Positions 35,511-44,663 of a stretch of 64,000 bases of DNA are shown here, piece after piece; position 1 is the stretch's first letter; each line of letters opens with the position of its first letter. The stretch lies in assembly GCA_944323885.1 (NCBI GenBank), contig CALUUD010000002.1:62001-126000 (forward strand). The letters are read 5' to 3'. The notes under the pieces were generated by a model, which was not told where the DNA came from, ran no database searches, and saw nothing but the letters and a program-made list of their open reading frames with translations. This DNA is from an uncultured Helicobacteraceae bacterium (lineage in GTDB: Bacteria; Campylobacterota; Campylobacteria; Campylobacterales; Helicobacteraceae). The position numbers and the translations under genes are program-made.

Positions 35511-37162
35511 TATTTTTCTTTATTTATTATGCTTAGTAGACTTTGGGCATTTGCTTTTAATATTTCTATATCTAGTATTATTTTGCTTATTTGTTCACAT
35601 TTTGTTGCTTTTGTGCTTTCAAATTCAATTGCTATATTTCGTATAAAATTAGAATCAAATTTATTTGTAAATATGTATGAATTAACAATATTTTCTATTA
35701 TAAGTTCTATATCATTTTTGCTTGGTTTATCATTTAGTTTTTCTAACTCATCATTTATTTTGTTTAAAATGAATTCAATTAATAATTTTCTTTGAATATC
35801 AAATGATGATTCTATTTTTGATATTTGTGCCGTTATATTTAAAATTAAATCAAGCGACAATAATACAAAGCTATTAATGATATTTTCATGTATTTTTAGA
35901 GCATAGAATTTTAGATTATCTATATGAAGCTCTGTAATGAAAGTATTTGTCTTATTAAAATTATGTATTTTTATTTGCCATATTTTTACATCACCTACAA
36001 AATCATTTCTGTATTGTTTTATTTGGTTTATCACATCTTCTTTTATTTTTGATAATTTATATATATTTGCACGATTATTTCTTGAATAGTTATTATCTTC
36101 ATCAAGTAATTCATTTCTTAATATATCTGTATTTAGTGCATATTGTATTTTAGTATCTATTTTTTTTACTTTTAGAAGTTTATTTTTTCTTATAAAGTCA
36201 ATTTTTTTAGAGATTATATTTGAATAACAGAGTTTTGATATTGTTTTTAGATTTATAATGAAATCATCGTTTGCATTACTTAAATTAGATTCTATTGCAT
36301 CACTTAATTCTGCAATGTGTTGCATAAAATTTTGATTGTTTATTATATTATGTAGCTCAAGATATGAATCTATTAGTTCATCATATGATTTTATGCTATC
36401 TTGAATTAGTTTTACCATAGCTCTTTTTATTCTTTTTGTTTTTTTTGCTTGAGCTTTTTTTATTATTATATTTTCTAATACGTCTTTTATATTATTATCT
36501 TGTGATATGATAGATGTGAGCATTATTGGTGTTTTTTGAAGAGATTCTATATTGCTAGATTCTATTAGTGAATATTTATCTTTTATTGTTATTTTTATGT
36601 CATTTAGTTCATCTTGTGTCAATAAATCTATTTTGCTAAGTATTGCAAAATCACAATCTAGAAAATCTAATTTATCATTTATGTGGATACAAATATCATA
36701 GTTGTCATAATCAATGTATTTAGAATCATTTTCTATAATTGTTATGTTTTTTAATATATCATTATCTAAAAATATTTCTATAAATTCACATTCACTTATC
36801 ATATCTAACATATTTATGCTTTGAGTTAATACCCCATCTTTTGTATGTATTTTGATATATGGAATATTTGAATATTTTATTGTGGCATTAACTTTGTTTT
36901 TCTTTGATACTATATTACCACCTAATATGGCATTTATAAAACTAGTTTTACCTACCCCTGTATTACCTTTTATACATATCGATAGTGGCTCATTAATGCT
37001 GTTTTTAATGTTGGCTTTAAAATCTAGCATCTTCTTTTTGTCTTTTATTCGTGTGTATTCTAAAAATGTTGATAACTCTTTTAGAATATTATCTGGTTTA
37101 TTATTTTCATTTATTCTTGATATTTTTAAATATTCTTCTATAAAATTATTTATTATGCTCAT
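35510..37162 (-). CDS. Large P-loop GTPase-like protein A (550 aa), unknown function
   Basis: A 550-aa protein with a clear Walker A/G1 GNTGVGKT at residues 66-73 and a G4 SKID at 176-179. The canonical DxxG switch (G3) is absent: the matching strand reads TIIENDSKYIDYD. After about residue 220 the protein is long-helical and Lys/Asn/Ile-rich, probably coiled coil. This plan (short G domain, long helical stalk) recalls dynamin-like and GBP-type GTPases, but I do not recognise the family. ATG overlaps the stop of GTPase B (ATGA), so the two are coupled and likely act together. Confidence 0.7.
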   Translation of the reverse strand: MSIINNFIEEYLKISRINENNKPDNILKELSTFLEYTRIKDKKKMLDFKANIKNSINEPLSICIKGNTGVGKTSFINAILGGNIVSKKNKVNATIKYSNIPYIKIHTKDGVLTQSINMLDMISECEFIEIFLDNDILKNITIIENDSKYIDYDNYDICIHINDKLDFLDCDFAILSKIDLLTQDELNDIKITIKDKYSLIESSNIESLQKTPIMLTSIISQDNNIKDVLENIIIKKAQAKKTKRIKRAMVKLIQDSIKSYDELIDSYLELHNIINNQNFMQHIAELSDAIESNLSNANDDFIINLKTISKLCYSNIISKKIDFIRKNKLLKVKKIDTKIQYALNTDILRNELLDEDNNYSRNNRANIYKLSKIKEDVINQIKQYRNDFVGDVKIWQIKIHNFNKTNTFITELHIDNLKFYALKIHENIINSFVLLSLDLILNITAQISKIESSFDIQRKLLIEFILNKINDELEKLNDKPSKNDIELIIENIVNSYIFTNKFDSNFIRNIAIEFESTKATKCEQISKIILDIEILKANAQSLLSIINKEK

Positions 37163-39045
37163 TTTTTATCTTTATTCAATGTAATTAGTGACATCAATAT
37201 TTCTCTTGCTTGTTTTAAGTTATCTTTATTGTGCTTTGTCTTAAGTGATTCTTCAATACTGTTTAAACATTGCTTTGATTTGTTTAATACCATGGTAATT
37301 TTATTTTCTATGTCTAAACAAATAAAAATACATTTTCTTGTATACATAAAATTTTCTTTGTTTATATTGCTGTTTAATAAATCTGCCATTGCATTTATTA
37401 AAAAAGGATTCTTAAATATAAATATTTTTTTTATTTCATTTTTTAATATGTTTAGATGTAGTGCCATAATATCTTTTTGTCGTTTGTTTAGATTGATTGA
37501 TGATTTTATATTATTTAGGAATTTAAGTGTTGCTGTTTCAAATGATTTAGAAGTATCAATAAATATATCATTCATTGAATCACTAACTTTTATTTTTAAT
37601 AGTATTTGCTTATTTATTCTATTATTTTGTTGCAATATAGATTCAAATATTATTTTTGTCATTGCTGTTATTTTGCTATACATTTTGTTTTTTATTCTTT
37701 TTAATTCAATTTCATATTCATTTATTATTTGATGATCAAATTGGACTTCTATGCTGTTATTTTGCATCATTTGGATATATATTTTTAACTGCGTGCTAAG
37801 TGTTGAAACTAGTTCCCTGTGTGTTGTTTTTAGCTGTTCTTTATTATTAAAAATATGATCTTTTATATAATTATTTAATTTATATATTCCGCTATCTTGG
37901 ATTCTAAAACCTTTGCTTAATGCTAAATGTCCTTTATCTTGTATATACATCATAGCTATATTTGGTGCTGTTGCTATAAAATTTAGTTTATTTATGATTT
38001 CTACTTCTTTTATTTTATATCTTTTCAGTGTGAAATATATCTTCTTTGTTATGCTTTTTTTTATAATTTTTAATTCATCAGAGCTAATTAAATCAAAATG
38101 GCTGCAGATGATTATGATATTTTTTGTTTCTTTGAATATAAATGCAATATTATTTATATCAATATCACTAATTTCCTTGCTTATATCAATAATATACAAT
38201 ATTAGGTTTGCACTATTTATTATATTTTGTGAATAAATTTTTGTGAAAGGATTGCAAATTGGTGGTATTTCATATATATTAATATTGCAGTTTGTAATGT
38301 CACTTCTTATGAAAATGTTATTTTGCAAATTTAAGTCACTCTTGTTGTAGTATCTTAATATTTCTAGCATAGCATCACTTGCTATAAAATTTGTATTTTT
38401 ACTTGATATAAGTGTAATACCATTTTTACTAGGAATTGCATCTGTCTTGTTTAATGCTTTTATTAGCGTAGTTTTGCCAGCACCACTTAATCCAAGAATA
38501 ACAATATTGAACATCTTATTGTTGTTAATGATGTATTTTATTTTTTGCTGTATATCTTTGCTTTCTATATTTTTTGTTATATTTGTTATGGTATTTATTA
38601 ATTCTATATAGTTATTGTTTTCTAAGAAATCAATATCATTCCTTATATCTTTTATATTTTTTTCATTTACAATATTTTTATCATTACCTATTGTATTTTT
38701 TATATTTTGTTCTTCTTCATAATAAATAATATGGCTTGCTCTTAGCTTTGATATAAGGCTTATTATGTGCTTTTTATTATTTGATTGTATAAAATATAGT
38801 AATGCCTCGTTTTGTAAAATTTTTATAGAATCTTCATTAATTTCTAATTGTATTTTATTGCATAATTTTTTTATTAAGCTGTGTTGCAAAAAAATAGACA
38901 TATTCCTTTTATTACAACACAGTAATATTGCTATTATTTCATCTTCATTTGCCTTATTGTCTAAAAATTCATTGAAAGGAATTCTTTTGTTTGGTGGATT
39001 TTGATTGTAAATATTTAGAAAGAAGTATTTGCTAATTTTATTCAT
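37159..39045 (-). CDS. Large P-loop GTPase-like protein B (628 aa), unknown function
   Basis: A 628-aa protein. About 180 N-terminal helical residues precede a P-loop GLSGAGKTT at about 185-193. The G3 position reads YEIPP where most GTPases have DxPG, and G4 reads CSHFDL. The C-terminal half is helical. It pairs with GTPase A on the same message. I chose the ATG at 39045, which shares a base with the upstream TGA stop; a TTG one codon earlier is possible. Paired bacterial dynamin-like proteins exist in Campylobacter; kinship is suggested only by layout. Confidence 0.68.
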   Translation of the reverse strand: MNKISKYFFLNIYNQNPPNKRIPFNEFLDNKANEDEIIAILLCCNKRNMSIFLQHSLIKKLCNKIQLEINEDSIKILQNEALLYFIQSNNKKHIISLISKLRASHIIYYEEEQNIKNTIGNDKNIVNEKNIKDIRNDIDFLENNNYIELINTITNITKNIESKDIQQKIKYIINNNKMFNIVILGLSGAGKTTLIKALNKTDAIPSKNGITLISSKNTNFIASDAMLEILRYYNKSDLNLQNNIFIRSDITNCNINIYEIPPICNPFTKIYSQNIINSANLILYIIDISKEISDIDINNIAFIFKETKNIIIICSHFDLISSDELKIIKKSITKKIYFTLKRYKIKEVEIINKLNFIATAPNIAMMYIQDKGHLALSKGFRIQDSGIYKLNNYIKDHIFNNKEQLKTTHRELVSTLSTQLKIYIQMMQNNSIEVQFDHQIINEYEIELKRIKNKMYSKITAMTKIIFESILQQNNRINKQILLKIKVSDSMNDIFIDTSKSFETATLKFLNNIKSSINLNKRQKDIMALHLNILKNEIKKIFIFKNPFLINAMADLLNSNINKENFMYTRKCIFICLDIENKITMVLNKSKQCLNSIEESLKTKHNKDNLKQAREILMSLITLNKDKK

Positions 39046-39653
39046 CAATTATTCCATAGATATAATGCCACAGCTTGAAGTCCTTTTTCATCTATATTGT
39101 TGCAATATTGTTTTAATTTGATTTTTAAATCAGCGATATTTTTAGCTTTTATTTTATCTGTATTATTGCAATACTCATCTGCTATATTTTTACCAAGTTT
39201 TATCATTTTGGCTTGGTTGTTTTTAATCATTTTTGCATCATCATCAAATTTTGATTTTACATATTGTATTATTTCTTTACCATTAATTATTTTGCCACCA
39301 TTTTCTTGTATAAATATTTTTACATCATCATTATCACTAAATGCAAATTCACTTTCTTTAGTCATTGCACCCTTTTTATTGCTGCCTATTACATAAATTA
39401 ATTCACCTATTGGTTTAAAAGAATTTGTAGTATTGTCAAATCCCATGATTTTATAGTTATTGTTATTTTTTGTTGTTTCTATAACACAATGCAATGAGCA
39501 TACAGATGTTTCTTCCTCATTTATTATTACTTTGTGTTGCGTTTCTTTGTGATGTTTCAAATTCATTCCACACTTTTGACAATATTCATTTGTATATAGT
39601 AAAAATGGGATTAGCAGTATTGCAAAGATTCTCATAGTATGGATTTTTTTCAT
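39045..39653 (-). CDS. NosL-like protein with degenerate cytochrome-like C-terminus
   Basis: A 202-aa exported protein. A hydrophobic segment (about 8-20) precedes CQKCGM at 25-30 and CSLHC at 52-56, the cysteine/methionine pattern of NosL-type copper-binding proteins. The C-terminal 70 residues (KLGKNIADEYCN, then GLQAVALYLWNN) resemble a c-type cytochrome domain but have no CxxCH haem site. No nos genes are nearby. It is first in the operon with the two GTPases and the EamA transporter. A role in copper or redox handling at the membrane is inferred. Confidence 0.6.
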   Translation of the reverse strand: MKKIHTMRIFAILLIPFLLYTNEYCQKCGMNLKHHKETQHKVIINEEETSVCSLHCVIETTKNNNNYKIMGFDNTTNSFKPIGELIYVIGSNKKGAMTKESEFAFSDNDDVKIFIQENGGKIINGKEIIQYVKSKFDDDAKMIKNNQAKMIKLGKNIADEYCNNTDKIKAKNIADLKIKLKQYCNNIDEKGLQAVALYLWNN

Positions 39654-39694
39654 AATTAAAACCTTTAAAATTATAAGATTTTTTGGGGTCTCAA

Positions 39695-39700
39695 ATTATA
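39695..39700 (-). promoter_or_regulatory. Putative -10 element for the NosL-like/GTPase operon
   Basis: TATAAT on the minus strand (AATATATAATTTGAG), 42 bases upstream of the NosL-like start; AAGG lies in the leader. A second TATAAT at 39670-39675 would leave almost no leader. Motif evidence only. Confidence 0.4.
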
Positions 39701-39719
39701 TATTAAATCTAGTTTTTTG

Positions 39720-39725
39720 TATAAT
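39720..39725 (+). promoter_or_regulatory. Putative extended -10 element for nrdB
   Basis: TGTATAAT after a T-run (TTTTTTGTATAATGC), 52 bases upstream of the nrdB ATG. The match, extended TG and T-rich upstream region make this one of the better promoters in the window. It diverges from the NosL-like operon. Confidence 0.6.
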
Positions 39726-39776
39726 GCAAATTTACTTAATTTTTTTAGACTACACTTCTGTCTTTAAGGAAAATTT

Positions 39777-40814
39777 ATGAATGATACTATTGCTAAGAGA
39801 AAAAAAATTTATAATCCAGAATCTACTGAAAGTGTTAATGAAAGAAAAATTTTTAATGGTAATCCAACGAGTATGTTTGATTTGAATAAAATCAAGTATC
39901 AATGGGCTTATAATCTTTGGAAGGTAATGCTTGCAAATACTTGGTTTCCAGAAGAGGTAGGCATGGCTCAAGATAAAAGAGATTATGCAAGCGGATTAAC
40001 AGAGCAAGAAAAACTAGGATATGATAGAGCCTTAGCCCAACTTATTTTCATGGATTCTTTGCAAACAAATAATTTGATTGATAATGTAAATCCATATATT
40101 ACAAGTCCTGAGTTAAATCTAATATTGGTGCGTCAAGCCTATGAAGAAGCACTTCATTCTCAAAGCTATGATGTAATGGTGCAGGCAATTAGTGATAATA
40201 GCGATGAAATATATGAGATGTGGCGTCGTGATGTTGAGCTTAGAAATAAAAATGATCATATAGCAGATGTTTATATGGACTTAGCAAAGAATCCTACAGA
40301 AGCAAATTTGTTAAAAGTTTTCTTTGCAAACCAGATTTTAGAAGGTATTTATTTTTATTCCGGGTTTTCATATTTTTATACACTTGCAAAGAGTGGCAAA
40401 ATGCTTGCTAGTGCAAATATGATTAGATTTATACAAAGAGATGAAGTTACTCATCTTGTATTATTCTCTTCGCTTATTAATTCTGTTAGAAAAGAGCGCC
40501 CAGATTTATTTACAAAAACACTAGAAGATGAAGTTATTGAAATGTTCAGGAAAGCTGTAGATTTAGAAGCTTCGTGGGGTGAGTATATCACACAAGGTCA
40601 AATTTTAGGACTTACAACAGAAATTATTAGGCAGTATATTGAATATTTAGCTGATGAGCGATTAGAGCGTGTTGGTATGAAAAAGCTATATAATTCTAAG
40701 CATCCTATCAAGTGGGTGGATCAATTTAGTAGTTTTAATGATCAAAAGACAAATTTCTTCGAATCTAAAGTTACAAATTATTCAAAAGGGAGCATTTCAT
40801 TTGATGACTTTTAA
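39777..40814 (+). CDS. nrdB: Ribonucleoside-diphosphate reductase subunit beta (class Ia type)
   Basis: A 345-aa di-iron protein. Ligand candidates are Asp93 (FMDSLQTNN), Glu124 and His127 in EALHSQSY, plus later RDEVTHL. The radical tyrosine is kept as Tyr131, four residues after the histidine, so it is not a Tyr-less class Ic protein. With NrdA it makes deoxyribonucleotides. AAGGA precedes the ATG. The downstream gene starts 11 nt before the stop. The nrdB-...-pcm linkage matches H. pylori as I recall. Confidence 0.96.
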   Translation: MNDTIAKRKKIYNPESTESVNERKIFNGNPTSMFDLNKIKYQWAYNLWKVMLANTWFPEEVGMAQDKRDYASGLTEQEKLGYDRALAQLIFMDSLQTNNLIDNVNPYITSPELNLILVRQAYEEALHSQSYDVMVQAISDNSDEIYEMWRRDVELRNKNDHIADVYMDLAKNPTEANLLKVFFANQILEGIYFYSGFSYFYTLAKSGKMLASANMIRFIQRDEVTHLVLFSSLINSVRKERPDLFTKTLEDEVIEMFRKAVDLEASWGEYITQGQILGLTTEIIRQYIEYLADERLERVGMKKLYNSKHPIKWVDQFSSFNDQKTNFFESKVTNYSKGSISFDDF

Positions 40815-41532
40815 AAAACGCTTGTATGCATTACAAATTAAGACGAGATTTAATTTTGAAGATAATTTAAAAAATATAGAGAGTATATCAAAAAATTGTG
40901 GTGAAGGTGCTATTATAGTGACACCAGAAGTAGCTATTAGCGGTTTTTGTTATCAAAGAATGAATGAGGCAAGTGAATTTTCAAAAGTTGCAACAGAGAG
41001 GCTTTTGGAAGCTAGTGAAGATAAAACTATAGTTACCACAATGATAGAGAAATATAATAATAAGTATTTTAATAATCTAAAAGTTTTTTCTCGCGGTGTT
41101 ATGGTGCATAAGCAAACAAAAAGTAAGCTTTTTTCACTTGGTGATGAGCATAATCACTTTAGTAATGGAAAAGAAAGTGAAATTTGTTTATTTGATATTG
41201 ATGGCATTAAATGTGGAGCGCTCAATTGTTTTGAACTTAGATTCCCTCATTTGTGGGAATTAGTGCGTGGTGCATCAATTATATTTGTTCCAGGTCAATG
41301 GGGCAGGGAGAGAAAAGAACATTGGGAGAATCTTACTCGTACTTTAGCAATTATTAATCAAGCATTTGTTATTTGTGCAGATAGTGCAAATGATACTATG
41401 GCAAAAGGTAGTGCTGTTATTTCTCCATTTGGAGTTGTTATTAAAGATGATAAAAGAGAAGTTGTATCATCTGAAGTTGATTTAAATGAAGTTCAAAAAA
41501 TGCGAAAATATATAAATATAGGGCTTGCATGA
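40804..41532 (+). CDS. Carbon-nitrogen hydrolase (nitrilase superfamily)
   Basis: A 242-aa amidase-fold protein. The Glu-Lys-Cys triad can be placed at Glu42 (TPEVAISGF), Lys108 (TKSKLF) and Cys142 ([10 protein letters not shown]). The start is ATG 40804, inside the nrdB end, with AAGGGAG about ten bases before it; a further upstream start would read through nrdB out of frame for 66 bases. The substrate is not evident; related H. pylori proteins are annotated only as nitrilase-like. The stop overlaps pcm (ATGA). Confidence 0.85.
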   Translation: MTFKKRLYALQIKTRFNFEDNLKNIESISKNCGEGAIIVTPEVAISGFCYQRMNEASEFSKVATERLLEASEDKTIVTTMIEKYNNKYFNNLKVFSRGVMVHKQTKSKLFSLGDEHNHFSNGKESEICLFDIDGIKCGALNCFELRFPHLWELVRGASIIFVPGQWGRERKEHWENLTRTLAIINQAFVICADSANDTMAKGSAVISPFGVVIKDDKREVVSSEVDLNEVQKMRKYINIGLA

Positions 41533-42164
41533 ATATTCAGCTTATTCGTATGGTAGATCTTATAGATTCAAAGTTTAAACTATCTTTAAGAGTAAAAGAA
41601 GCTATGCTTGGAGTTCCCAGAGAGGTTTTTGTCCCATCTGTTATGCTACACAATGCATATAGTCTTGATGCATTGCCAATAGGGCTAAATCAATATATAA
41701 GTTCACCATTTACTGTTGCTAAAATGACACAATATTTAGATAGTGATGGTTGTGATAGTGTATTAGAGATAGGTTGTGGTAGTGGCTATCAAGCTGCAAT
41801 ATTAAGCAAGTTATTTAGAAGAGTTTTTAGTATAGAAAGAATTGATAAGTTAAAAAGAGAGGCTGCAGAAAGGTTTAAAAAACTTGGTATTATGAATGTT
41901 AGTATTAAGTTTGATGATGGGCAGAATGGTTGGGAGGTGTATTCCCCATTTGATAGAATCTTGTTTTCTGCTGCAACTTCAATGATTTCAGATAAATTGG
42001 TTGATCAATTAGTAGAGGGCGGCATTATTGTTGCACCAATTATAGAATCTAGTAACAAGCAAGTTATTAAAAGATTTATAAAGAAAAATTCTAGATTGCA
42101 TTTGCTAGATTCTAAGGGTGAATGCTCATTTGTTCTTGTAAAAAATAATGTGGAGAATTGTTAA
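41529..42164 (+). CDS. pcm: Protein-L-isoaspartate O-methyltransferase
   Basis: A 211-aa SAM-dependent methyltransferase that repairs isoaspartyl residues in aged proteins. Motifs: REVFVPSVM, SSPFTVAKMTQYL, SAM-binding VLEIGCGSGYQAAIL and GGIIVAPI. The ATG overlaps the nitrilase-like stop by 4 nt. Matches H. pylori HP0363 in name and linkage to nrdB as I recall. Confidence 0.93.
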   Translation: MNIQLIRMVDLIDSKFKLSLRVKEAMLGVPREVFVPSVMLHNAYSLDALPIGLNQYISSPFTVAKMTQYLDSDGCDSVLEIGCGSGYQAAILSKLFRRVFSIERIDKLKREAAERFKKLGIMNVSIKFDDGQNGWEVYSPFDRILFSAATSMISDKLVDQLVEGGIIVAPIIESSNKQVIKRFIKKNSRLHLLDSKGECSFVLVKNNVENC

Positions 42165-42910
42165 TGTTAGGTTTGGTAGCTATATTACTTGGTTTATGTT
42201 TTGGTTCATTCTTGAATGTTGTAATTATTAGAATCCCGCAAAATAAAAGTGTTATCCTGCCACCAAGTAGTTGTAATAATTGTGGAAATAAACTAAAACC
42301 TTATCACAATATTCCTATTTTTTCATATATATTTTTAGGTGGAAAATGTGGATTTTGTAAGACTAAGATTTCTATAATGTATCCTATTATAGAAGCAGCA
42401 TCAGCAGTCATTGCATATGCAGTATATTTGAAATTTGGATATACATTTTATGCTTTATTTATAGGTCTTAGTATTCTCTTATTGTTTGCCTTGTGTATTA
42501 TTGATTTAAAAACCTTAGAAATTCCAGATAGTGTAAATTTCACTGCATTAATATTTGCCATAATTGGTGGTATTTTGTATTTTGAAGATTTTTTATTTGT
42601 TGTATCTAGCTCTTTGTCTCTGGCAGGATTTTTTACATTGCTTAGATTTGCTATGCAGACTTTGATCAAAAAAGATGTTTTAGGAGAGGGTGATATCATT
42701 GTTGTTGCTACTATGGGAGCATTGCTTGGTTGGAAGCTTACTTTTTTTGCTATATTTTTATCGGCTGTTTTTGCCTTGGTTATTTTAATATTGTTATCAA
42801 AAAAAGATCATAAGATTCCATTTGTTCCATTTTTATTTTTAGGCACATTACCTTGTTTATTTTTTCCAGATTTTTTCAATAGTTACATAATGGGATATCT
42901 TTTAGCTTGA
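42164..42910 (+). CDS. Type IV prepilin peptidase / N-methyltransferase (PilD family)
   Basis: A 248-aa membrane protein of the A24 aspartyl protease family. FGSFLNVVIIR at the start is followed by the four-cysteine zinc domain (CNNC...CGFC). The catalytic aspartates lie in IIDLKTLEIPD and GEGDI. All key residues are present, so it should be active. Start ATG 42164 is set by TGGAGA 8 bases upstream; a TTG two codons earlier is too close to it. No pilin gene is in this window. In Campylobacter such a peptidase serves a type II-like DNA uptake system. Confidence 0.92.
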   Translation: MLGLVAILLGLCFGSFLNVVIIRIPQNKSVILPPSSCNNCGNKLKPYHNIPIFSYIFLGGKCGFCKTKISIMYPIIEAASAVIAYAVYLKFGYTFYALFIGLSILLLFALCIIDLKTLEIPDSVNFTALIFAIIGGILYFEDFLFVVSSSLSLAGFFTLLRFAMQTLIKKDVLGEGDIIVVATMGALLGWKLTFFAIFLSAVFALVILILLSKKDHKIPFVPFLFLGTLPCLFFPDFFNSYIMGYLLA

Positions 42911-42917
42911 GTATGAA

Positions 42918-43964
42918 ATGATTGCTCTAAACTTTTTTACAAGTAGCATAAGGTATTATTTATTTTTATCGTTTGCAAGATTATTTTTTATTTTTTTTAT
43001 TGTTTTATTTTTTATTTCATCAATTGTTGTTTTAATAGGGATAGCAGGTGTTACTTTTGTAGTAAAAATTTCCTTTAGTGAACTATTGTATTTATATTTA
43101 TATTCCTTGCCAAATAGTGTATTTTTTATTCTCCCAATTACATTTTTTACTACTGCTGTTTTATCATTATCAAAATTATCTTATGATTCAGAGTTATTAG
43201 TATTTTTTTCACTTGGAATAAGTCCTAATTCTATAATAAAAGTTTTTTTGCCAATTAGTGTATTAATAAGCATTACACTTCTTATTTTTTCTCTTGCTAT
43301 TGTGCCATTATCTAATTCTGCTTATAGGAATTTTATTGATGAAAAAAAAACAAATATTGATGTTAATATCAAAGCAGGCGAATTTGGTCAAAAATTGGGC
43401 GATTGGTTGATTTATGTAGATAATGTTGATAAAAGAGAGTATTATAATTTAGTTCTATTCTCAAAGAAAGGTTTGGATTTTGAGAGTTTTATATTATCAA
43501 CGCGTGGAAGTGCAAATAATAGATCTGGCATTTTTGAGATGAATTTATATGATGGAAATGCATATATTGCAGAAAATAATGATTTTAAAAAAATTGTGTT
43601 TGAAAATATGATTGTAAGAAGCAAATTAGGCGAGCCACAACTTAGAAGTTATGATTTGTTTGCTTATTGGTCTAAGGCATTTGATGGTAGTTCAAAGAAA
43701 ATATCACAATTGTTTTCTCAATCTATTTTAATATCTTTTTTTCCATTATTTAGCATAGCTTTGCTTCCTTTATTTGGGATTGCAAATCCTAGGTTTCATA
43801 AAAACTTTTCTTATTTGTATATTATAGTTTCAATTTTGATTTTTTATATCTTTACATATTTCATCTCTAATTATGCACCATTGTTAGGCATTGTTCCATT
43901 CTTAGTATTTTGGAGCATAATCTCTTATATTTTATATAAGAGATATATATTAAGGTACTATTAG
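42918..43964 (+). CDS. LptF/LptG-family permease (YjgP/YjgQ)
   Basis: A 348-aa inner-membrane protein with three helices at each end around a periplasmic beta domain of about residues 130-260. Such permeases with LptB move lipopolysaccharide from the inner membrane to the outer. The pattern LYLYLYSLPNSVFFILPITFF and LLPLFGIANPRFHKN is family-like. LptG versus LptF cannot be fixed. H. pylori HP0362, next to pcm, is annotated as such a permease, as I recall. Confidence 0.85.
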   Translation: MIALNFFTSSIRYYLFLSFARLFFIFFIVLFFISSIVVLIGIAGVTFVVKISFSELLYLYLYSLPNSVFFILPITFFTTAVLSLSKLSYDSELLVFFSLGISPNSIIKVFLPISVLISITLLIFSLAIVPLSNSAYRNFIDEKKTNIDVNIKAGEFGQKLGDWLIYVDNVDKREYYNLVLFSKKGLDFESFILSTRGSANNRSGIFEMNLYDGNAYIAENNDFKKIVFENMIVRSKLGEPQLRSYDLFAYWSKAFDGSSKKISQLFSQSILISFFPLFSIALLPLFGIANPRFHKNFSYLYIIVSILIFYIFTYFISNYAPLLGIVPFLVFWSIISYILYKRYILRYY

Positions 43965-43979
43965 TATAAGAGGTCTTAT

Positions 43980-44651
43980 ATGAGCAATATTGATTTGGTT
44001 TCATTGTTTTTAATAGCTCTTAGTGCTTCCTTTGGGCATTGTATTGGTATGTGTGGCGGAATAGTCATAGCATATAGTAGGATTGAGTTATCAAATAAAT
44101 TTTACAAGATGGCATCACATTTTATTTATGGTTTTGGTCGTATTACCACATATATGGTTATTGGTTCAATTAGTGCATTTTTAGGTACTGGTATAGCTGT
44201 TTCACAAAGCACTAAAGGTGGGTTTTTTATTATTATTGGTTTTATTATGGTTTTATTTGGAATCTTATTTCTTTTAAATCCTAAAGTTTTAGCACTATTT
44301 GAGATAAATATAGCAAATAGTCAAATATTTAAGAAGATTTTTTCTTTTGTATTGACTAAAAGTAATCTATATAGTTTCTATTTTATAGGCCTTTTAAATG
44401 GATTAATCCCGTGTGGAATAGTTTATTTTTTTGCATTGAGTGCAAGTGTTAGTGGTAATGTAATAAATGGTGCGATTGTTATGTTGGTATTTGGTATTGC
44501 TACCCTTATACCTATGGTTTTATTTGGGTTATTTAATTCATTTTTATCTAGTATTAGATATAGAAGTATTATGAATAAAATACTATGTATTTTAATTGTG
44601 TTATTTGGAATTTATACAATTATAAAAGGTTTTAAAATTTTATTTTCTTAA
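43980..44651 (+). CDS. SafE/UreH-domain type membrane protein (DsbD-like)
   Basis: A 223-aa membrane protein with about six helices. Two conserved cysteine-bearing loops are seen: SFGHCIGMCGG near residue 20 and GLIPCGIVYF in the middle, the hallmark of the sulfite exporter TauE/SafE (UreH-domain) group. In related bacteria such genes sit with cytochrome oxidase assembly or metal transport genes. Here it heads the heptose operon, 12 bases before gmhB. Role not set. Confidence 0.8.
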   Translation: MSNIDLVSLFLIALSASFGHCIGMCGGIVIAYSRIELSNKFYKMASHFIYGFGRITTYMVIGSISAFLGTGIAVSQSTKGGFFIIIGFIMVLFGILFLLNPKVLALFEINIANSQIFKKIFSFVLTKSNLYSFYFIGLLNGLIPCGIVYFFALSASVSGNVINGAIVMLVFGIATLIPMVLFGLFNSFLSSIRYRSIMNKILCILIVLFGIYTIIKGFKILFS

Positions 44652-44663
44652 AAAAGGTAGATA

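Noticed and set aside
37229-37732. 167-codon plus-strand frame
   Set aside because: Antisense to the 628-aa GTPase-like gene; no start signal, and the sense frame has a P-loop.
43341-43349. Run of nine A in the lptG-like gene as a phase-variation tract
   Set aside because: Such A-runs are common by chance in this AT-rich DNA, and no long G/C or dinucleotide tract typical of Helicobacter phase variation was found.
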